Below are positions 35,400 through 47,300 of a stretch of 64,000 bases of DNA, one piece after another. Position numbers and translations under genes: made by a program. Within the stretch, counting starts at the first letter, position 1, and every line of letters starts with the position of its first letter. The stretch comes from Sesamum alatum (lineage: Eukaryota > Streptophyta > Magnoliopsida > Lamiales > Pedaliaceae). Location of the stretch: contig JACGWO010000011.1 in NCBI GenBank assembly GCA_034509735.1, forward strand, positions 16,653,573-16,717,572. Reading direction: 5' to 3'. The notes below the pieces were generated by a model that was not told the DNA's origin, ran no database searches, and saw nothing but the letters and a program-made list of their open reading frames with translations.

Positions 35400-35625
35400 C
35401 AGTAGTTGGCTGTCGCGCCGGCTGGCGGGCCACTGACTGGCGGGCGCGCAGCAGATGCCTGCGCACAGCCTGGCCAGTGTGTGTGCTGGCAGGGGCGACA
35501 ACGCACACTGTGCTATAAGCAGGCAAGCGCCTGTGCGCACAAACCTTGTGCACAGACACACGCGCAGGGGCACACGCACGCGTGTGCGGCCGGCAGGTGT
35601 GGCATGACGGTTGGGGCGTTCTGTG
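35400..35625 (+). other. GC-rich low-complexity island in copia leader
   Basis: A block of about 220 bp dominated by words such as GCGCAC, CTGGC and CACACGC, embedded in sequence that is mostly A and T. Open frames on both strands (for example 35406-35750) are Ala/Cys/His-rich and look non-genic. It lies 350 bp after the PBS, in the expected untranslated leader. Confidence 0.7.
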
Positions 35626-36251
35626 CCGTTTTTCGACGTTTTTCTAAAAATTTAATTTTCAGATATTTCTGCATAAGTTCTGAAAATAAGTTAATTCTGC
35701 ATATTTGTTTTTTGATTAATTGGATTTTTCCTATAATCAAAATTGTTTAATTAATTTGGACTTTCCACATGCATTGTATGCATGGTGTGTATGATTTTTA
35801 TTGGATTTAAAATTTAAGCTTGCATATTATTTATATGTTTATTGCATGTGATGTTGGACATCACTTAGATATTTTGAATATCCATTGTTAGCATGATTAT
35901 TTGGTATAATTGTGCATTATGCGTTGATGGGATCAACATGGGATGATCACAAGAGCCCTAAACCTTGTGTATGAATGTATGGCATTTACATTACTGTTGG
36001 GTGGGGCGTACGTGCCTCTCGTGTTGGGACTATCAAGTCCAAGCTTTCGCCTCATGATGTTAAAGCTTTTTTATTTTCCTCTATTTCATGTATTTTACTT
36101 TCTATGTAATGAGAGTAATTAGGATCTTGGTGAGGTTTTATTTTTAATGTAATAATAACAAACCCACGAAGTTGGAGGCCCACGTTGGATGGAGGCCCAA
36201 GGTGAAACATCAAAGCGAAAACAAGAAGAGCCAAGGGGCCTATTGGGATGA

Positions 36252-37594
36252 GGGAAAAAAAATTTAGTACACTAGCTTGGCTCTCGTTCAATTTTAGTAC
36301 ACTAACTTTGGTAATTATTACATTTTATACATTATGTTGTAATTTTATTTCAATTAAGTCCAATTAACCGGAATTTGCTGACGTGGCCAATTTTTGCTTA
36401 TGTGCCCGGCGAAATTAACCACGTCAGCACATGACGTGGCCGGCGACTGATGTGGCGGGATGACTTGGATGTATTTTCTTCCATAAGGATGAATTTTAGT
36501 ACACTAACTTTAGCATGGTTTAATTTTAGTCCAATAACTTTGAATGAGGTGAAATTTAAGTCCCCTGGCATTTTGTTTAGGGGTTGTCACTGCCCATTTA
36601 TATTTATATTATAAAAAAAATTAAATATAAGTGTACCGCTGAAAACGGTACGCCTATATATTTATGACTAGTCGCTAATTGCGAGCTGCACTCTCGACCA
36701 ATCTTCATTTTTTTTTACATTTATTAATTCTTTATAATTATTAGTTAAAGTTAAAATAATAATTATTAATACTTAATTAGATATAATTAATTAATAATAA
36801 TTTGATAATTGTTAATATAGCTATTAAATTAATTAATTAGAGAATAATAAAATCAATAATATAGTTGTTAATATTAATTAATTTGATATATATATTAATT
36901 ATTCAAAATTTGATAATATAGTTGTTAATCATAATTTACAAAACAGATTCTTATATATTTTATAATTATTAATAATTTGATAATATATTTGTTAATTATT
37001 TAGAATTATTAATAGAGTTGATATTATTATAGCTGAGATCTTTTTCTTTTCACACTTATCAGTTCAGTTGGATCATCGATTTTTTAAACTATGATTAACA
37101 ACTATATTATCGAATTTCTAACAATTAATCTATATCAAATAGTTAAAAATAACAACTATATTATCAAATTAATTAAAATTATCTTCATAATATTACATTC
37201 TGTACAAAAAAAATATAAATATTATATCATTATTATAATTATTATTCTGTACTTAAATTTAACCTCATTCAAAGTTATTGGACTAAAATTAGACCATGTT
37301 AAAGTTAGTGTACTAAAATTCATCCTTATGAAAGAAAATACATCCAAGTCATCCCGCCATGTCAACCGCCTGCCACGTCATGTGCTGACGTGGTTAATTT
37401 CGCCGGATACATCAACAAAAATTGGACATGTCAGCAAATTCCGGTCAATTGACCGGAAAATTGGAACAAAAATCCTCAATTGGACTTAATTGAAGCAAAA
37501 TTGCAACATAATGTATAAAATGTGATAATTGCCAAAGTTAGTGTACTAAAATTGAACGAGAGCCAAGTTAGTATACTAAAAAAAGTTTTTTCCC
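36252..37594. mobile_element. Non-autonomous MULE with long TIRs, 1343 bp
   Basis: The ends are GGGAAAAAAAATTTAGTAC and the inverse CTAAAAAAAGTTTTTTCCC. The TIRs are about 340-390 bp long and share CTTGGCTCTCGTTCAATTTT, ATTTTATACATTATGTTG and AATTAACCACGTCAGCACAT. Flanking duplication: ATTGGGATGA (36242-36251) and ATTGGAATGA (37595-37604), 9 of 10 identical. The AT-rich interior includes a small hairpin GTACCG...CGGTAC (36633-36651). It is inserted between the copia leader and gag. No transposase. Confidence 0.9.
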
Positions 37595-38411
37595 ATTGGA
37601 ATGACAATGGGTTAACTATTTTTTGTAATAGTGTAGGACCATCCTAGACAGATCATAGACTTACTGCGGGCGTCGCATAGGTTGGGCTTATGATCATCCT
37701 AACAGGGGTTATGTTATGTTTATTGCATACGGCGTATTTATTTATCGCTTTATAAGTGTTGGATATTTATGCATGCAAAGATAATAATGTGATGAGGTCT
37801 CGGTCATTATCAAAACAAACTTTCATTTGGTTGGACCAAATAAAATATTAGGCCCATAATGAACTTGGATCAAACTCGTTTTAATCTGTCCAAGCCTTCT
37901 ATCCACAGCAATATGGTGAGGAAGCTTCCACTACCCTAGTGTGGTCTCACGAGTCGTGGCACACCACACTTGGACTTGAGGAAAGCTGCACCATTATTGT
38001 GAACAAAGAGATTGCGCTTACTATTTTCCTGTCTCATGAGTCGTGGGGGGCGACAATTGGGGCATGATTTGGTTGATGGGTTGGGCGCATCACTGAGTAG
38101 CATGATTCGCTTAGAGTCCTCGAAATCATGTGAAGAGGTGAGGCTAAACATCTTGGGAATCTCATTTGATTAGAATGATATTGGATATCTCCAATGAGGT
38201 TTTCTTCATGTGAATTATAAAAGCGGGCATGGAGATCACGCTTATGGATCCCAAGCCCACTAGAAAATGGTTTCCCGAAACTCCACTTGAGAGTGGTGGA
38301 CTTTCGTAGAAATAGTGGGAGGGTTAAAGACTAAAAGACCATATCTTCGACTTGAACTGTAATCTTATCATCATTTGCTAATTTTTGCTTTACATTTCCT
38401 AAAATGTAGAT

Positions 38412-40217
38412 ATGTCTAAAAATCCTTTAACCATGGTTCTGGAGACTAATAAATTCAACGCTACAAACTAATCTGACTGGCTAAGAAACCTTAGGATTGT
38501 CCTCGATTTCGAGAACTAGGGCTACGTCTTGGATGAGACACCACTGAGCGACTTGCTGGAGGAGTCCTCGCCAGAACAACATTTGACGTTCGAGAAATGG
38601 CATGAGGACAACCAGAAAGTATGGAGTATCATATTGGATTCGATGTCTAACGACATCCAAAAGTAATATGATAGGCTAGACAACGTTTTTCCCATAATGC
38701 TCCGCATGAATGAGGTTTATGCGGTTCTGAACGGGCATATTAGATGTGCCACCACAAAAGTATGTTTTGGCACCAAGCTAGCTGAGGGTCCTCTATACAA
38801 AGCCATGGGGTCAAGATGCTATCCCTAGTGGATAAGCTCAAAGACCTGAAAGCTGGGCTTGACAATGACACATATATCGACGTGATCCTTCAGTCGCTTT
38901 CTCCATCCTACGACCCGTTTGTTGTTAACTACAACATGAACAGACTTGAGAAGTCATCATGAGTTGATCAACATGCTGGTCCAATACGAGGCAACGAGCC
39001 ACAAGTCTGCACCGTCGGTATTGATGGGAGAGGCTTCGACCTCCAAGGAGAATGGCAAGAGGGCCAGATGCTGGAAGAGGAAGAACGGAAAAGGGAAGGC
39101 TGTTGTAGCCACTGCTCGCGCTCCTAGCGCCCCTGTTGCACCGGTGAGGACAGGCAAAGGGAAAACAAAGGCTCGGGGTTCTCAGCGGTCTAAGGAAAAT
39201 GATGTCTGCATGTATTGTTAAGAAAAAGGGCATTGGAAGAGGGAGTGCCCACAACTCCTCTCCAATCAAGGTATGTTTGTGGTTGAAGTAAACATGATAA
39301 CTAATTCTGCTTTATGGGTATTGAATATCGGATGTGGTGCTCACATCTGGAATGATTTGTAGGTGTTGCAAAGAAGCAGAAGGCTAACCAAAGATGAGAT
39401 GATCCTGAGGCTAGACGATGGCAAGGTAGTTGCTGCGGAAGCCGTAGGATCAGTAGAGTTTAGCTATCAGTCATCATGTTAGGGTTGTACTAAATGATTG
39501 TTTCTATGAACCCAACATGATTAAGAATATTATTTCTATACTTGTCTTGGACAAGGAGGGTTATTCTTTTACCATCAATAGAAAAAAAATTTATATTATT
39601 AATGATGATATATCTCATATGCTTGGTACATTAGTAAACGGTCTGTACATACCTCAACAGTCTAATTAGATTATGACCGCCAAATATAAACGTAAACATG
39701 ATAATCAAGATAACACTTAGATATGGCATGCAAGGTTAGGTCATATTTTGCAAGATAGGATAAGGAGGTTGGTGGACTCAAAAGGTCAAGAGATAGACGA
39801 TTTGGACAACCTACCAACTTTCCAGTCCTATCTGTAGGGAAAGATGACCAGGAAACCCTTTGTTGGACAAAGCACCTTAGCCAACAGTCTTTTGGATTTG
39901 ATCCATACAGACGTTTGTGGACCATTAAATACTCAAGCAAGAGGTGGGTACTCGTACTTCATAATCTTTCCTTATGATTACTCACGGTATGATTATGTTT
40001 ACCTGATGAGGTACAAGTCTGAAGTCTTTGGAACGTTTAAGGAATACAGACTTGAAGTTGAGAACCAAACTGGTCGCAAGATCAAAGCCCTTTGATGGGA
40101 CCACCGAGGAAAGTATTTAAGTGTCTAGTTCATTGATTACCTAAAAGAGAATGTGATTCTCTCTCAGTGGACTCCTCCTGGAACACCGCAGTTGAACGGT
40201 ATATCTGATAGGAGGAA
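38412..40217 (+). pseudogene. Copia gag-protease-integrase remnant
   Basis: From ATG 38412 the translation starts MSKNPLTMVLETNKFNATN. It continues through several stops with copia gag landmarks (DWLRNLRIVLDFEN, EKWHEDNQKVWSIILDSMSN, LQSLSPSYDPFVVNYNMN) to a zinc knuckle CMYC-EKGHWKRECPQ near 39210-39250, which carries an in-frame stop after CMYC. The protease motif reads WVLNIGCGAHIW near 39317-39355, where the family has D-[ST]-G, so the catalytic Asp is Asn. Then come IWHARLGH (about 39720) and an integrase start HTDVCGPLNTQARGGYSYFI (39907-39966), TPPGTPQLNG near 40170. The sequence breaks off at about 40217, where a different repeat starts. RT and RNase H are absent. Multiple stops show it is dead. 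Confidence 0.85.
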
Positions 40218-40847
40218 TCACTTTTTGTGTGTGTGAGGGAGAGAGAAGAGAAAATTAATTTTATACAATTACATATATTTAAAAATTAAATTTACTCTTA
40301 TTTTATTTAAGTTTATTGTTAACTAAAATAAAAATAACATATTAGTATTTGTGATGTATGAATATATAATTGTTCTTATCAATATAACATATATTGTACT
40401 AAATTTTAATTTTTAATTTAATTTGAGTAAAATATTGTATTGAGTAAAAATTAATTATTATATGCACGCAGGAACAGCGTGCCACGACGACTAGTATTAA
40501 GAAATTAAAAGAGTTTTCAGTTGTATGTTTTTTATTAGTTTATCAGTCCTTTCGGTTTTATTAGTCCATATTTAAATAAGTACGACATATATATATAAAT
40601 ACATATTAATTGTATTTTAATATTTCAAAACTTATTTAAATTAATATTTTTATATTTTAAAAAAAATATTTATTTATCAAGAAGTTCAAATTAGGTGCCC
40701 ATTCCAAATTGTTTTCCCCTCAAAAAGTGATTTTATTATTTTATAATACTCCCCCACCCTTACCCAATTCTCGGCACCCACCCCCAATTGTATAACACTC
40801 CCTCTCTTTCCCTATTTAAGACTTTTTTATTATTATTATAAATCAAA

Positions 40848-40895
40848 GTCGAAGACCAAGAATTCAATATTCAAGTCGAATTCTCGGTCTTTGAC
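40848..40895. repeat. Hairpin, first core copy
   Basis: GTCGAAGACCAAGAATTC (40848-40865) pairs with GAATTCTCGGTCTTTGAC (40878-40895) with 2 mismatches across a 12-nt loop. Confidence 0.8.
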
Positions 40896-41472
40896 TTCCA
40901 CTTTCAATAGGTGTAGGGGTGGGGTGAGGGAGGGCACTTTATTTAATGGAGAGATAGAGTGTTTACTTAAAAAAGTAATTAATATTAGGGGTGATCATGC
41001 TGCGGTTTCAATTTTTTAAAATTATTTTCAAATCGAATTGTCATTAGCGGTTTTATAAAATAAATTTTCAAATTGTCACTTTTAAAATCAAAATCAAAGG
41101 TTTAATATACCAAATAATTGTATATTAAAAATTAAAAACTTAATATTAGCAATAAATAGAAAAATGATAAATCACAAAAAATATATTAATCAATCATATA
41201 AATGCAAACCTAATGAAGATTCCTTTCAAATTAATTTTATATGTCTGTCAAGGAGTCGGGGGAGAGAATAGAGAATAGGGGACGTCGTGAAATAGAAAAG
41301 AGCGAAAAAGGGAGAGAAAGTGAGAGATTGAGGTTCATATATAATTCTTGTATCTTAAAATTTATTATTGCCTTACAATCTCATATATAAAATCTATATG
41401 TGTGGGAGGGGGAGGGTGTCAGCAGCTTATTGTTCGAGAGAGAAGAGAGAGAGAAATAATTAATTTTATGTG

Positions 41473-41947
41473 GGGTTAATTGCAATTTTCATCCTGTAAT
41501 TATAGGTATTTGGCATTTTGGTCCATTAAGTTTCTAGAGTAGCAAAATAATCCTTTAACTTTTTAATTTTCGTCCTCTGGTCGCTGGATTTTTTAAAACT
41601 CACCGGAATAATGGCACGTGATTCACACGTGAGGCTTTTAAACTCGCCGGAAGAAGGGGTAATGCCTGAATGTGGTATCACAGAAGAAGATCAACCTAAT
41701 CGCGTGCCATTATTCCGGCAAGTTTTAAAAAATCCAGCGACCAGAGGACGAAAATCCGAAAATTGAAAAGTTAAAGGACTATTTTGCTACCCTAGAAACT
41801 TAAAGGACCAAAACGCCAAATACCTATAATTATAGGACGGAAAATGCAATTAACTGAAAAGTTAAAGGACTATTTTGCTACCCTAGAAACTTAAAGGACC
41901 AAAACGCCAAATACCTATAGTTACAGGATGAAAATTGCAATTAATCC
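41473..41947. mobile_element. Foldback MITE, MULE-type, with duplicated right end
   Basis: The ends are GGGTTAATTGCAATTTTCAT and the inverse AATTGCAATTAATCC. A perfect 9-bp duplication TTTTATGTG flanks it (41464-41472 and 41948-41956). The last ~98 bp (41850-41947) repeat the preceding ~98 bp, so the right terminus is present twice. It is inserted in an arm of the compound element. Confidence 0.9.
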
Positions 41948-42679
41948 TTTTATGTGTGTTTTGAGAAGAGAGAGAAAAAATAATTACATACAATTACAAT
42001 TCATTGTTCGAGAGAGGGGAGAGAAGAGAGAGAGAGAGAGAGGGAGAGAGAAGAGAAAATTAATTTTATACAATTACATATATTTAAAAATTAAATTTAC
42101 TCTTATTTTATTTAAATTTATTGTTAACTAAAATAAAAATAACATATTAGTATTTGTGATGTATGAATATATAATTGTTCTTATCAATATAACATATATT
42201 AAACTAAATTTTAATTTTTAATTTAATTTGAGTAAAATATTGTATTGAGTAAAAATTAATTATTATATGCACGCAGGAACAGCGTGCCACGACGACTAGT
42301 ATTAAAAAATTAAAAGAGTTTTCAGTTGTATATTTTTTATTAGTTCATCAATCCTTTCGATTTTATTAGTCCATATTTATATAAGTACGACATATATATA
42401 CATATAAGTGCATATTAGTTGTATTTTAATATTTCAAAATACGACATATATATATAAGTGCATATTAGTTGTATTTTAATATTTCAAAACTTATTTAAAT
42501 TAATATTTTTATATTTTAAAAAAAATATTTATTTATCAAGAAGTTCAAATTAGGTGCCCACTCCAAATTATTTTCCCCTCAAAAAGTGATTTTATTATTT
42601 TATAATACTCCCCCACCCTTACCCAATTGTCGGCACCCACCCCCAATTGTATAACACTCGCTCTCTTTCCCTATTTAAG

Positions 42680-42717
<38 letters not shown>

Positions 42718-42724
42718 AATCAAA

Positions 42725-42772
42725 GACGAAGACCGAGAATTCGATATTCAAGTTGAATTCTCGGTCTTCGAC
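42725..42772. repeat. Hairpin, second core copy
   Basis: GACGAAGACCGAGAATTC (42725-42742) pairs with GAATTCTCGGTCTTCGAC (42755-42772) at 17 of 18 positions across a 12-nt loop. It is the homologue of 40848-40895. Confidence 0.85.
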
Positions 42773-43735
42773 TTCCACTTTCAATAGGTGTAGGGGTGGG
42801 GTGAGGGAAGGGACTTTATTTAATGGAGAGATAGAGTGTTTACTTAAAAAAGCAATTAATATTAGGGGTGATCACGCTGCGGTTTTGATTTTTTAAAATT
42901 ATTTTCAAATCGAATTGCCATTAGCGGATTTATAAAATAATTTTTCAAATTGTCATTTTTAAAATCAAAATCAAAGGTTTGATATACCAAATAATTCTAT
43001 TGTAAAAATTAAAAACTTAATATTAGCAATAAATAAAAAAATGATAAATCACAAAAAATATATTAATCAATCGTATAAATGCAAACCTAATGAAGATTCC
43101 TTTCAAATTAACTTTATATGTCTGTCAAGGAGTCGAGGGAGAGAATAGAGAATAGGGGACGGCGTGAAATAGAAAAGAGCGAAAAAGGGAGAGAAAGTGA
43201 GAGATTGAAGCTCATATATAATTCTTGCATCTTAAAATTTATCATTGCCTTACAATCTCATATATAAAATCTATATGATAATTTTTTCTAATGCATTAAT
43301 TATCAAAATAATATTTTACTCAATTTAAATTAAAAACTAAAACTTTGTACAATATTTATTATATTGATAAGGATGATTATATATTTATGCTTCATAAATA
43401 CTAATATATTATTTTTATTTCAGTTAACAATAAACTTAAATAAAATAAAAAATAAATTTAATTTTTAAATACATGTAATTGTATAAAATTAATTTTCTCT
43501 TCTCTCTCCCTCACACACACAAAAAGTGATTGTTTCTCTCTCTCTCTCTTCTCTCTCGAACAATGAATTGTAATTGTATGTAATTGTTTTTTCTCTCTCT
43601 TCTCAAACACACATAAAATTAATTATTTTTTCTCTCTTCTCTCTCGAACAATGACCTGCTGACAGCCTCCCCCCTCCCCCATTTCCCTCCCTTCCACCGC
43701 CCCCCACCCCCACCCTCACCCCTACCCCTAAAGGT

Positions 43736-43788
43736 GAAGTCGAACTCTTAAAATGTTCGACTTCAGAATTTTTATTCTGAAGTCGAAC
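43736..43788. repeat. Two overlapping, mutually exclusive hairpins
   Basis: GAAGTCGAAC (43736-43745) pairs perfectly with GTTCGACTTC (43755-43764). The same right arm, extended as GTTCGACTTCAGAAT (43755-43769), pairs perfectly over 15 bp with ATTCTGAAGTCGAAC (43774-43788) across a TTTT loop. Only one hairpin can form at a time. Confidence 0.9.
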
Positions 43789-43874
43789 TTATGGAGTTCA
43801 CTTTTACTGATATTATTATCCCTTTTATTTTAATATTAGTTTTGTTAATTTATTTAATTTTATATTAAATTATT

Positions 43875-44225
43875 AAATAAGCCTTGTCACAAGCACTCTC
43901 TTCTCGCTCCAAGCGGATTGCTGCCAGAGCTATCCACCCAACGTACACACCTTAAACCCTCGGAGACTTTGGTGATTCTCCAAGAGAGAATAGAGAGAGT
44001 TATTTGCGTGAAGCTTTGAGAGAATATACATAGAATCGAATATGCTTATGGATCCATAAAAGCACCCTATTTATAGGTGTACACGAAAGGAGTCCAATCT
44101 CAATACAAAGTATACTACAAACTCTATACTCAAGAGGAGTCCTCCCTAACCACAAGTTTAGGAGACTTCAAAATTCTCAAATATGGATGTATATCCAATA
44201 ACTAGTATGTACAAAACACAAACAA
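43875..44225 (-). mobile_element. Probable solo or partial LTR
   Basis: On the minus strand it holds TTGGATATACATCCATATTT, then a TATA box in CACCTATAAATAGGGTGC (about 44062-44080), then a pyrimidine- and CTCTCT-rich leader-like part ending near GAGTGCTTGTGACAAGGC. This arrangement resembles a copia LTR (U3, TATA, R, U5). The ends and target duplication are not defined. It lies just 3' of the nucleoside phosphorylase-like gene. Confidence 0.4.
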
Positions 44226-44269
44226 AGAAAAATAGACAAATTTACGAATCTATTGTAGCAGTGGAGCTT

Positions 44270-44275
44270 TTTATT
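44270..44275 (-). terminator. Candidate poly(A) signal AATAAA
   Basis: AATAAA on the minus strand, about 124 nt past the stop codon of the gene ending at 44399. Position and sequence fit; not proven. Confidence 0.5.
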
Positions 44276-44398
44276 CCATTCATTATAGTGAAATGATGAA
44301 GAAGCTCTTACGAAAACATGCCGTACATGAAATTCTTGCAAGAACTTATTGCAGACAGAGCCAGCAAACTAGCAAACTAATTTAAACACAATGTATTT

Positions 44399-47300
44399 CT
44401 ATTGCACTGCAAAAGATGTGACCGTTAGCTTGACGAAGCCAAGAAAAACACTAACAGCATTTTGAGCTGCCAAAGGTGCAAACGCAGCAGCTTCATTGGA
44501 AACAGAAGAACCACCTCCTGCTAAATCAGATAACGCCCTAATGGCAATGAAAGGCTTCTTCTGTTGCAAGCACACCAACCCTACAGCGGCACTCTCCATG
44601 TCAATCGGCGTTGCGTTGAATTTTGAACGCAAGAACTCCCGGTAGGCCGCATTGTCCACAAACACATTGGCGCTAACGCCTCTTTCCACCATTACAACCT
44701 CGGGAGCCCTTGGTAAACATGTCGAATTCACACAACGTTCCAGCTTCATGCCCTGTATGTATGATGAAGGTGTGATGGATTTGGACTTCAAGAACCTTTT
44801 CGAGAATTTAGTTTTGGGTAAATTATAACGAGGGCCTTTGAGGTTTGGTATAATTATGAATATCCACTTGTTATTTGAAACATTATGAATACTCCCATGA
44901 TGTTTGAGGAAATTATGTAATACTAGAGGTTTGGAATTATCAATTTTGTACTTGTTGTGTTTTTCTTTTTTGAAAAAAAAATAGAAAAATATCTTAAACA
45001 CAGATGAAGTGGATGAAAAAATTTGAAAAATTATACAAAAATTATCCACTCAACCCATAAAATGTTTCAGAAAAATTATTTAGTTTTTTAATTTATAGTG
45101 CACTAGGATATTTTGATCAGTTTACTATAAAAAGATGGATGAAAACATGATGAAAACTAAGGGATTAAGCTAATTGTTAGACAGACGTTAAAATCAGGGA
45201 GGTGTTTGTAATTTTTTAAACAACGAGAAAATATTTATAAGGGTGAATTACAGTCACCTCTCCTACGGTTTGACATAATTACAAATACCCTCTCAATATT
45301 TGAAAAATTACAAATACCCCTATGATGTTTGTAATTTTTAATCAAATGCCTGATATTGACCATTTTGCCCTTGAATTTTTCATTAAAATTGTAGAAAAAT
45401 CAGCCGAGACAAATTTCATTATTACTCCTCTATGTAAAAAATTTAAGAAACCTCTCCCTGCGCACTGTTGTTTAAAAATTTTTAAAAATTAAATAAAACA
45501 TAATTTAGTGGATACGGACAATTTGGTCAGTTCACTCATAAAAATGGATGAAAATGGGTTGTGTTAGACTCAGGTTGTAATTTATCAAATAATGAGGGGG
45601 TGTTTGAAGTTATGCCAAACGTACCTGTAATTTTCATAATTATACCAAATCTCAATTTTTTATTTTTTATTTTTTTTTCTTTACCTCAAGTTTCTTTGCT
45701 AGTGAAAGATAGAGAGTGTCAACAGGAACCCAAAACGCATGTTGCCTGACTTCGGGTTGCCCGTCACTGCTAAATATTTCTTCCGGTTGATACCATACAC
45801 GATTCAAAAAGTTATCTGTTGATTCTGAGTTGTTGGTGTTGTTGTTGTGATCAGAGAACTTAAGGTACCCAATCTCCCGGGTATAGTCCCCGCTCGACTC
45901 TAAGGCAAGTTCGTCATCAGCATCATCTCCCCACCTCTATTCATGGGACATTAAGCCATACGAGGCAAACGTTAGGAATCAAATGACTCAAACTCCGGTT
46001 TTTGGTAAAATTACGCTTTTAGTCCCATAAGAGAGGGGATTCAACATTTTTACTCCTTTGCATTTATGAAATTTTTAAAATGATCCTAAAATTAGAAAAA
46101 TTCAAGATATTTAGTCATATGCTTTATGGGATTTTCAAAAAGGTCCCAAAATTAAGAATACTCGACATATTTAGTCACATAGATCCCGTAAAGCAGAGGA
46201 CTAAATGTGTCGATTTTTTTTTTCAATTTAAAACCATTAAGGACTAAATATATTGAGTTTTTTTTTTCAATTTTTGGACCTTTTTGAAAACCCATAAAGT
46301 AGAGGACTAAATGTGTTGAACCCTCCATCATATGGGACTAGAAGTGTAATTTTGCCCGCTTTGTTACTTCTGAATTCAAACACCTCATAGCAATATCGAA
46401 CAATGAATTTCATTTGCCATTGAAATCAAGCTTCACATGAGCTTCAAAGAATTTAGACTGAGAAGTTTATCACCATCAATGACGAGTCAGGATTGTCCAT
46501 TGTTAAATGAGGAGTGATACAAAGTCTTAGCTGGTTAAAAAAGAGAATTATTTAATATTTACGGATAGTTACATCACTTTCTTTTTAGGTTTGATGTAAT
46601 TACATGTAGATTTTTTATGATTTTAAAAATTATATTTAATACTCCTGTTGTTTGTTTTCGTCTAACAAATAGATTTCTCTGTTAGTAAAAATTCACCAAA
46701 TTTGTTAATAATAGAAAAAAGTTTCAATGAAAATTCATATTTATCCCTAATTGACTCATTATGACTTATTGCATGTTAAAAAAAAAAAAATTCTAATCAA
46801 ACTACCCTTATTCATCTTCACACATTAATGCATGTGAGGATATATATATTCACCCATATGAATGTATTATGATAAAAAATATCGAACTTGCAATAAATCA
46901 ATAATAACTCAATTAGGGGTAAAGGTTTTTTTTTAATATTAACGAATTCAGTGAATTTTGACTAAAAGATGGATCTATTTGTTAGACGAAAACAAATCTC
47001 AGGGATATTAGATGTAATTTTTCAAACTACAGAGAGTGTATGTTTAATTACACCAAATCTTAAAAAATGACGATATAGTTATCTATCCCTAATATTTAAT
47101 ATCTCTATGTCACGGTTGTTAGAACATCTAGGTAGTTTGGACTGACTCTTCACGTTGAATGACCATATCATCTAAAAGTTTAAACTATTAGAAAACAGTT
47201 TTAATATTTAGAGGGTGTTTGGCTAAGCTTATAAACTCCTCAAAACATCTTATAAGATGTTTGAGAGCTTATAAGCTCTAAAAAACCGTTTGGCAAATTT

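Larger units (their letters stand above)
40218..43700. mobile_element. Compound inverted-repeat (MULE-like) element with duplicated core
   Basis: A core of about 1.15 kb occurs twice in direct orientation: 40225-41395 and about 42030-43280, with shared landmarks GAACAGCGTGCCACGACGAC, TGCCCA(T/C)TCCAAATT and GTCTGTCAAGGAGTCG. A left terminal arm (41401-42050, GTGTCAGCAGCTTATTGTTC) and an inverted right arm (43290-43690, AACAATGACCTGCTGACAGC) flank the second core. The first core begins with the same inner TIR sequence (ATCACTTTTTGTGTGTGTGA). The best reading is an element with TIRs of several hundred bp plus a tandem partial copy. No transposase frame is present. Confidence 0.65.

Noticed and set aside
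35406..35750. 114-codon Ala/Cys-rich open frame
   Set aside because: It follows the GC-rich repeat words in the copia leader; frames are open on both strands and no domain is visible.
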